This document shows positions 7,715 through 12,898 of a DNA stretch of 12,898 bases, piece after piece. The notes beneath the pieces are model-generated. The model was not told the origin of the DNA. It saw only the letters and a program-made list of their open reading frames with translations, and searched no databases. Where the stretch lies: the NCBI GenBank assembly GCA_964455095.1, contig CAYVUV010000133.1, positions 1 to 12,898 of the forward strand, in the 5' to 3' direction. Position 1 is the first letter of the stretch, and each line of letters begins with the position of its first letter. Source of the stretch: CAYVUV01 sp964455095 (GTDB lineage Bacteria; Desulfobacterota; Binatia; HRBIN30; CADEER01). The translations under genes and the position numbers were made by a program.

Positions 7715-7951
7715 GTGAAGGAACGCGATGAGATCACGGCGATCATCGAACGCGATGGCGACGGCTTTGTCTCTTTCTGTCCCGAGTTCGATATCGCCAG
7801 CCAGGGAGACACCGTCGAATCGGCTCGGGACAACCTCCGCGAGGCCGTGAATCTGTTCCTAGAGACTGCCGACCCATCGGAGCTGGGGCGCCGGTGCCAT
7901 AACGAGGTGTACGTGACGCGATTGAGGGTCGGACAGAGAAACAAATCATGA
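7715..7951 (+). CDS. HicB-like antitoxin-type small protein (orphan)
   Basis: This 78-residue protein begins at GTG, chosen because of the Shine-Dalgarno 8 nt upstream. It matches the HicB partial RNase H-like fold: an N-terminal strand (ITAIIERDGDGFVSFCPEF, residues 7-25), the turn DIASQGDTVESARDNLREAVNLFLE (26-50) typical of the family, and a short tail. HicB proteins normally neutralise a HicA RNA-cleaving toxin. The usual small HicA protein with its GSHxK-type motif is not seen on either side; upstream is tcmP and downstream are a 22-codon open frame and hsdM. It may therefore be an orphan, a regulator, or the survivor of a broken toxin-antitoxin pair. There is no obvious C-terminal DNA-binding domain, so transcriptional repression is doubtful. 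Confidence 0.75.
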   Translation: MKERDEITAIIERDGDGFVSFCPEFDIASQGDTVESARDNLREAVNLFLETADPSELGRRCHNEVYVTRLRVGQRNKS

Positions 7952-8016
7952 GGGCTGGCGTCGCCTGTTTCCTATTGCGCCTTTTGCGGATTCTCGCGGC
8001 TGACCGTATTGAGTGA
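7948..8016 (+). CDS. Possible 22-residue open frame between hicB-like gene and hsdM
   Basis: An ATG at 7948 overlaps the HicB-like stop (ATGA). It opens a frame encoding MRAGVACFLLRLLRILAADR plus two more residues and ends at TGA 8014-8016, three bases before the hsdM ATG. The peptide is hydrophobic and basic and resembles no family I know. It could couple translation of the HicB-like gene to hsdM, be a leftover of a larger gene, or mean nothing. The only support is the exact overlap at one end and the 3-nt gap at the other. Confidence 0.25.
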   Translation: MRAGVACFLLRLLRILAADRIE

Positions 8017-8019
8017 CCC

Positions 8020-9570
8020 ATGAGCGACACCTCGCGCATCGTCCAGAAGCTCTGGAGCTACTGCCACGTCCTGCGCGACGATGGGCTGTCGTACCTCGAC
8101 TACATCGAACAGCTTACCTGCTTGCTCTTCCTGAAGATGATGGACGAGCGCGCGGCGCTCACCGGCGAGGTGCAGCCGATTCCGGAGGACTGCCGCTGGG
8201 CCGATCTCGCCCATCCGCAAATGGAGGGCGAGCGGCTCGAGGCGAAGTACCGCACGCTTCTCGCCACGCTCGCCGCGCAAGGCGGCATGCTCGGGCTCAT
8301 CTACCGCAAGGCGCAGAACCGCATCCAGGATCCGGCCAAGCTGCGGCGGCTGATCGTCGAGCTGATCGGGCAGGAGAACTGGTCGGCGATGTCGACCGAC
8401 GTGAAGGGCGACGCCTACGAGGGCCTGCTGGAGAAGAACGCCCAGGACACCAAGAGCGGTGCCGGGCAGTACTTCACGCCACGCCCGCTGATCGCTGCCG
8501 TCGTCGACTGCATCCAGCCGGCGCCGGGCGAGACGGTCTGCGACCCCGCGTGCGGCACCGGCGGCTTTCTCCTGGCGACGCACGACTACATCGCCGGCCA
8601 CAACCGGCTCGACAAGGACCAGAAGAAGCACCTGCGCTTCGACGCCCTGCGCGGCGTCGACATCGTCGACAGCGTCACGCGCCTGTGCGCGATGAACCTG
8701 TTCCTGCACGGCATCGGCCCCAACGACGACCACACGCCGCCACCGCTGCGCACCGACGACGGCCTGCGCGACGAGCCGTCGACGCACTTTGACGTCGTGC
8801 TCACCAATCCGCCCTTCGGCAAGAAGTCGAGCATCACGGTGGTCAATGCCGAGGGTGACGAAGACAAACAGAGCCTCACATACAACCGCCCCGACTTCTG
8901 GACCACGACCTCGAACAAGCAACTCAACTTCGTCCAGCACGTGAAGAGCCTGCTCAAGATCCATGGCCGCGCCGCCGTCGTCGTGCCCGACAATGTCCTG
9001 TTCGAGGGCGGGGCAGGGGAGAAGGTCCGCCGCCGCCTGCTGCACGACTGCGACGTGCACACGCTGCTGCGGCTGCCGACCGGCATCTTCTACGCCCAGG
9101 GGGTGAAGGCGAACGTCCTCTTCTTCGACCGCAAGCTGGCGAGCGAGAGGCCGTGGACCAAGAAGCTCTGGGTCTACGACTACCGCACCAACATCCACCA
9201 CACGCTGAAGCAGAACACGATCAAGCGCGAGGATCTCGACGAATTCGTCGCCTGCTACAAGCCGGGCGAGCGCCACGCGCGCAAGGCGACGTGGTCCGAG
9301 AAGAAGCCCAACGGCCGCTGGCGCGCCTACGGCTACGACGAGCTGCTGGCGCGCGACAAGGTCAGCCTCGACCTCTTCTGGCTGCGCGACGAAAGCCTGG
9401 AGGATTCGGCCAACCTCCCCGACCCGGACATCATCGCCGCCGAGATCGCCGAGGACCTGCGCACTGCGCTGTCGGAGATCGAGGACATCCTCGATGACCT
9501 GAAGCTGCGGCGAAACGGCGCCGACTCTTCTTCCCCCTCCTTTCCAAGGAGGGGGTCAGGGGGAGGTTGA
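8020..9570 (+). CDS. hsdM: Type I restriction-modification DNA methyltransferase subunit HsdM
   Basis: This is the N6-adenine DNA methyltransferase subunit; two copies with one HsdS make the methylase, and HsdR is added for restriction. The 516 residues begin with the HsdM N-terminal helical domain (residues 1 to about 140, including YLDYIEQLTCLLFLKMMDE). The N6-methylase core follows with GQYFTPRPL at 149-157, the SAM-binding motif I DPACGTGGF at 175-183, and the catalytic NPPF at 263-266. The ATG at 8020 gives the typical N terminus but has only a weak GAG upstream, so coupling to upstream translation is likely. The gene is separated from hsdR-hsdS by three cargo genes, about 2.4 kb, which is unusual for this operon type. 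The last dozen residues (SPSFPRRGSGGG) and the stop are encoded by the left arm of a palindromic repeat. The natural C terminus was therefore probably near LKLRR (about residue 496) and has been replaced. No catalytic motif is lost. Confidence 0.96.
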   Translation: MSDTSRIVQKLWSYCHVLRDDGLSYLDYIEQLTCLLFLKMMDERAALTGEVQPIPEDCRWADLAHPQMEGERLEAKYRTLLATLAAQGGMLGLIYRKAQNRIQDPAKLRRLIVELIGQENWSAMSTDVKGDAYEGLLEKNAQDTKSGAGQYFTPRPLIAAVVDCIQPAPGETVCDPACGTGGFLLATHDYIAGHNRLDKDQKKHLRFDALRGVDIVDSVTRLCAMNLFLHGIGPNDDHTPPPLRTDDGLRDEPSTHFDVVLTNPPFGKKSSITVVNAEGDEDKQSLTYNRPDFWTTTSNKQLNFVQHVKSLLKIHGRAAVVVPDNVLFEGGAGEKVRRRLLHDCDVHTLLRLPTGIFYAQGVKANVLFFDRKLASERPWTKKLWVYDYRTNIHHTLKQNTIKREDLDEFVACYKPGERHARKATWSEKKPNGRWRAYGYDELLARDKVSLDLFWLRDESLEDSANLPDPDIIAAEIAEDLRTALSEIEDILDDLKLRRNGADSSSPSFPRRGSGGG

Positions 9571-9627
9571 TGTTGCGCCTATTGTTCAAAGGCGACCTCC
9601 CCTAGCCCCTCCTTGGAAAGGAGGGGG
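9533..9627. repeat. Palindromic REP/MITE-like repeat with two hairpin arms
   Basis: Arms at 9533-9567 and 9595-9627 are near-perfect reverse complements across a 27-nt centre, which itself has a CGCCT/AGGCG pairing. Each arm is also a hairpin. In the left arm, 9533-9542 pairs with 9546-9555 around TCC; in the right arm, 9606-9614 pairs with 9618-9626 around GGA, with core CCCCTCCTT/AAGGAGGGG. This layout matches the repetitive extragenic palindromes that occur in many copies per genome, sometimes mobilised by REP-associated transposases. No transposase is in the window. The left arm overlaps the end of hsdM, and the element could also stop or attenuate transcription out of the restriction locus, although it has no U tract. 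Confidence 0.85.
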
Positions 9628-9733
9628 ACCGGAGTGGAGAGGAAGTGATTCAATCGACGTCGCCGTGATTGCGAAGGGCTAGACGAAGCGGAGGGCCGGG
9701 CGTCCCAGACACCACCGACCGGGCCGTCTCCCC

Positions 9734-9762
9734 TTGACCCCGTGCGGCCTCCAGCGTAGGTT
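9734..9762 (+). promoter_or_regulatory. Candidate sigma70-like promoter
   Basis: TTGACC (9734-9739), a spacer of exactly 17 nt, and TAGGTT (9757-9762, keeping the important TA and final T) form a reasonable -35/-10 pair. Transcription would start near 9769, giving a leader of about 58 nt before the GTG at 9827. The position suggests that the downstream block is expressed independently of the restriction locus. Confidence 0.4.
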
Positions 9763-9813
9763 TCACGGCGGCCGCGGGTCCCGCGCGCCGATAATTTCCA
9801 GAGATGCTGTGCC

Positions 9814-9819
9814 GAGGAG
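9814..9819 (+). promoter_or_regulatory. Ribosome-binding site of the TP-rich exported protein
   Basis: GAGGAG lies 7 nt before the GTG at 9827, selecting this start over the longer frame that begins at TTG 9734 inside the candidate -35 box and over the GTGs at 9821 and 9836. Confidence 0.65.
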
Positions 9820-9826
9820 TGTGGGC

Positions 9827-10372
9827 GTGCGAGGCGTGACGCGGTTGATCGTGGTAGGGGCGGCAGTGGCCCTGGCGGGGCAGGTCGGTGCGGCCGAGCC
9901 AACCGTCGAGCCGACAGCTGCCGTGGCGGTGTCTCCGGTAGAGGGCACGCCCGCAGCGGAAACGCCGGTGGCAGGCACGCCAGGGGCGGGCACTCCCACT
10001 CCTGGGGGCGAGCCCACCGTGGTGATGGACGCGGCGCGCCTGAAGATCGTCAGCCAGCTCGAGGCGTTCTGCACCAAGTGGATGGGCTTCCTCGCCACCC
10101 GCGAGCGCGACAACCGCGCGGCCATCAAGTGGGAGACCCGGGCCGACGGAGTGACCGGTCAGTACGTCGGCTACAGCACGGACTACAAGTGTCACTTGAA
10201 GGAGAGCAACGGCCGTGGCGACACGCCGGTGGCGACGATCGTCTACCGCGAGTTCCTCTATCAGAAGGATGGTCCTTCGGCGGCCACGGCGGGCGAGACG
10301 GCGCCGCAGGTCAAGGAAGCGACCGAAGTGACGGAGATCTTCCGCTACACCAAAGGGCAGTGGGTCTACTGA
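9827..10372 (+). CDS. Exported TP-rich protein of unknown function
   Basis: Starting at GTG 9827 gives 181 residues with a clean Sec-type signal peptide: MRGVTR, then the hydrophobic LIVVGAAVALAGQVGAA before AEPT. A low-complexity linker rich in T, P, G and E follows (EGTPAAETPVAGTPGAGTPT, about residues 40-60). The folded part starts around residue 67 (VMDAARLKIVSQLEAFCTKW), contains two cysteines (FCTKW and YKCHL) that could pair outside the cytoplasm, and ends in EVTEIFRYTKGQWVY, which looks like the last strands of a small alpha/beta domain. I recognise no named family. It is probably periplasmic or surface-attached; no lipobox cysteine follows the signal, so a lipoprotein is unlikely. 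It has its own promoter candidate and ribosome-binding site and lies 58 bp before the GTPase gene. Confidence 0.72.
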   Translation: MRGVTRLIVVGAAVALAGQVGAAEPTVEPTAAVAVSPVEGTPAAETPVAGTPGAGTPTPGGEPTVVMDAARLKIVSQLEAFCTKWMGFLATRERDNRAAIKWETRADGVTGQYVGYSTDYKCHLKESNGRGDTPVATIVYREFLYQKDGPSAATAGETAPQVKEATEVTEIFRYTKGQWVY

Positions 10373-10430
10373 TCCGCGCCCACGCCGACTCGGCGCGCCG
10401 CCAACGGCCGCGAGTCGCTGGCTTCCAGGC

Positions 10431-11480
<1,050 letters not shown>

Positions 11481-11492
11481 TCGCACCGGCCC

Positions 11493-12380
11493 ATGTCTCC
11501 CGCTGCGCGTCTGATGCCGCTGCTGGTGGCGGCCGCGGTGTTCGCGGCACCGGGTGGGGCGGCGGCGGATGGCGATGCGCTGCGCGGCCGCACCATCTTC
11601 GCGCTGGCCGGCGGGTGCGGCTGTCACACGCCGGAGCAGGGCCCGGTCGGCGCCGGCGGGCGAGCGTTGGCGACGCCGTTCGGGACCTTCTTCGCTCCCA
11701 ACATCACGCCCGACTCGCGCACCGGCATCGGCGACTGGAGCGAGGCCGAGATCATCGACGGCATTCGCGGCGGCATCTCGCGCGGCAAGGGCACGCAGGC
11801 GCCGGCGATGCCGTACTATCTCTATGCCGGCATGGCCGATCGCGATGTGCGCGACCTGGTCGCCTACCTGCGCACGCTGCCGCCGGTAGAGCGCGAGAAT
11901 CGCCCCCATGAGGTAGCGCTGCCGTTCCAGCGCCTGGCTTATCGGGCTTGGCGCTTTCTCTTCACGGTGGCGCAGTCGCCTCCCGCGGAGGCGCCGACCG
12001 ACGATCCGATTGCGCGCGGTCGATACCTCGCCGATCACGTCGCAATTTGCCAGGATTGCCACACGCCGCGCGGCCGGCTCGGCGGCTTGGATGAGCATCT
12101 GTACCTGGCGGGGACCAGGCGCGGACCGGATGGCAAGTCGGTGCCGAACATCACGCCGGCGCGGCGTACCGGGTTGGCCGATTGGGACATCGACGACCTG
12201 ACCCAGTTGTTGCGCTCCGGCATGCTGACCAACTTTGACAACGTGCAGGGCTTGATGGCGGAGGTGGTCGACGGCTACGGTGGCGGCCTTGGTTACACGC
12301 ATGCACCGGAAGAGGACCTGCGGGCGATCGCGCAGTACCTGAAGACGGTGCCGGCGATCGAGCACGCGGTGCGCAAGTAG
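11493..12380 (+). CDS. Periplasmic di-haem-type cytochrome c
   Basis: The 295-residue protein has a signal peptide (MSPAARLMPLLVAAAVFAAP, cut near GGAAADGD) and two cytochrome c domains. The second haem site is canonical: C186-Q-D-C189-H190. The first reads C42-G-C44-H45, one residue short of CxxCH, in an otherwise typical context (FALAGGCGCHTPEQGP, then TPFGTFFAPNITPDSRTGIG and W82). Candidate methionine ligands are in the APAMPYYLYAGM stretch (M107, M114) for domain 1 and around M244 and M255 for domain 2. The NITPD and NITPA repeats show the two halves are homologous. Such proteins carry electrons in the periplasm, often for a dehydrogenase; no partner dehydrogenase is in the window. It starts 12 nt after the GTPase gene, and a cytochrome c' gene follows 45 nt later. 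No good Shine-Dalgarno precedes the ATG at 11493, so the ATG at 11514 is an alternative that keeps part of the signal peptide. Confidence 0.88.
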   Translation: MSPAARLMPLLVAAAVFAAPGGAAADGDALRGRTIFALAGGCGCHTPEQGPVGAGGRALATPFGTFFAPNITPDSRTGIGDWSEAEIIDGIRGGISRGKGTQAPAMPYYLYAGMADRDVRDLVAYLRTLPPVERENRPHEVALPFQRLAYRAWRFLFTVAQSPPAEAPTDDPIARGRYLADHVAICQDCHTPRGRLGGLDEHLYLAGTRRGPDGKSVPNITPARRTGLADWDIDDLTQLLRSGMLTNFDNVQGLMAEVVDGYGGGLGYTHAPEEDLRAIAQYLKTVPAIEHAVRK

Positions 12381-12413
12381 GGGACAGAGAGCGGATCGAG
12401 AACGGGACGCAGA

Positions 12414-12420
12414 GGGAGGG
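12414..12420 (+). promoter_or_regulatory. Ribosome-binding site of the cytochrome c' gene
   Basis: GGGAGGG lies 5 nt before the ATG at 12426 and supports this start for a gene that has no stop within the window. Confidence 0.7.
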
Positions 12421-12425
12421 ACGCG

Positions 12426-12898
12426 ATGAGAAAGGCGAGAGGGTGGGTGATCGGATTGGCGGCGACGCTCGTGGGCGCCGCGGCCGTGGCGGCGCCGGCG
12501 CATGACACCACGGATCTGCCGGCGGGACCGATTCGCGATCGGCACGAGCTGATGGAGGCCATCGGCGATCACGCCAAGAACATCGGTGACGCAATGAAGG
12601 CGGGCAAGACTTCAGTGGTGGCGACCGAGGCGCAGGGGATCGCCCTGAAGGCCCGGCAGGTGACGGCGCTGTTCCCCAAGGGCAGCACCGATCCGAAGTC
12701 GCGCGCCAAGCCCGAGATCTGGCAGAAATGGGCGGAGTTCGAAAAGCTGGCGGCGGCCATGGGTGATGACGCGGCCGCACTGGCGATCGCAGCCGGCGGC
12801 GCCGACGACGGCAACGACGCCGACATGAAGGCGGCGTCACAGAAGTTGTTCAAGGGCTGCAAGTCCTGCCACGACGAGTTCCGCGTCCCCAAGAAAGA
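12426..12898 (+). CDS. Cytochrome c' (class II cytochrome c), 3' partial
   Basis: The frame runs from ATG 12426 to the window end (157 codons plus 2 nt) without a stop. Residues 1 to about 25 are a signal peptide (MRKARGWVIGLAATLVGAAA, then VAAPAHD). The mature part looks helical and matches the four-helix-bundle cytochrome c' family: RHELMEAIGDHAKNIGDAMKAG early, EIWQKWAEFEKLAAAM in the middle, and the C-terminal haem site C145-K-S-C148-H149 followed by DEFRVPKK. Cytochromes c' usually end a few residues after this site, so only a short tail is missing. The family binds NO or CO or moves electrons in the periplasm; which role applies here cannot be told. It follows the di-haem-type cytochrome by 45 nt with its own strong ribosome-binding site. 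Confidence 0.87.
   Translation, partial: MRKARGWVIGLAATLVGAAAVAAPAHDTTDLPAGPIRDRHELMEAIGDHAKNIGDAMKAGKTSVVATEAQGIALKARQVTALFPKGSTDPKSRAKPEIWQKWAEFEKLAAAMGDDAAALAIAAGGADDGNDADMKAASQKLFKGCKSCHDEFRVPKK

Larger units (their letters stand above)
9628..9826 (+). other. 199-nt intergenic region upstream of the exported TP-rich protein
   Basis: No gene is seen here. It holds a candidate promoter (9734-9762) and the Shine-Dalgarno of the next gene; the rest is GC-rich sequence without repeats or RNA structure I can support. Confidence 0.5.

Noticed and set aside
7972..9276. A 434-codon open frame on the - strand opposite hsdM.
   Set aside because: It is a shadow of hsdM with no motif or ribosome-binding site support.
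9734..9826. A longer start (TTG 9734) for the TP-rich protein.
   Set aside because: It lies in a likely -35 box, has no ribosome-binding site, and would bury the signal peptide 31 residues inside the protein.
10376..10396. A GCGCC/GGCGC inverted repeat after the TP-rich gene as a terminator.
   Set aside because: The stem is only 5 bp with no U tract, which is expected by chance in such GC-rich DNA.

Overview
The window is GC-rich, and every convincing gene lies on the + strand. Gene content suggests a chromosomal segment from an environmental, uncultured-type bacterium of the former Deltaproteobacteria, perhaps a Myxococcota-, Desulfobacterota- or Binatota-like lineage. The hints are GC-ending codons, a surface protein with FVVTW repeats, a TP-rich exported protein, a divergent YchF-type GTPase and periplasmic c-type cytochromes. 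This assignment is an inference; no rRNA or other taxonomic marker is present.

Layout. (1) 1-1146: the 3' part of a repeat-containing, probably secreted beta-propeller-like protein, open at the left edge. (2) 1189-9570: a type I restriction-modification locus in the unusual order hsdR - hsdS - [DUF5131 three-Cys protein - TcmP - HicB-like protein] - hsdM. HsdR, HsdS and HsdM all look complete and carry their catalytic or structural motifs. (3) 9533-9627: a large palindromic repeat made of two hairpin arms; its left arm encodes the last residues and supplies the stop codon of hsdM. (4) 9827-12898: a housekeeping or respiratory block with an exported TP-rich protein of unknown function, a divergent YchF/OLA1-family (DUF933) P-loop NTPase, a periplasmic di-haem-type cytochrome c whose first haem site reads CGCH instead of CxxCH, and a cytochrome c' that runs off the right edge.

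How the genes may work together. HsdM and HsdS should form the sequence-specific adenine methyltransferase, and HsdR adds the ATP-driven translocase and nuclease. The most interesting part is the cargo between hsdS and hsdM. It is the DUF5131 (Gp37/Gp68) protein with a Cx6CxxC motif and its regular companion, the three-Cys-motif partner protein TcmP, followed by an orphan HicB-like antitoxin-type protein. The DUF5131-TcmP pair is recognised as a family pairing, but its biochemistry is, as far as I know, unresolved. Its position inside a restriction operon suggests a defence or DNA-modification role, or a genetic module that uses the restriction locus as a safe site.
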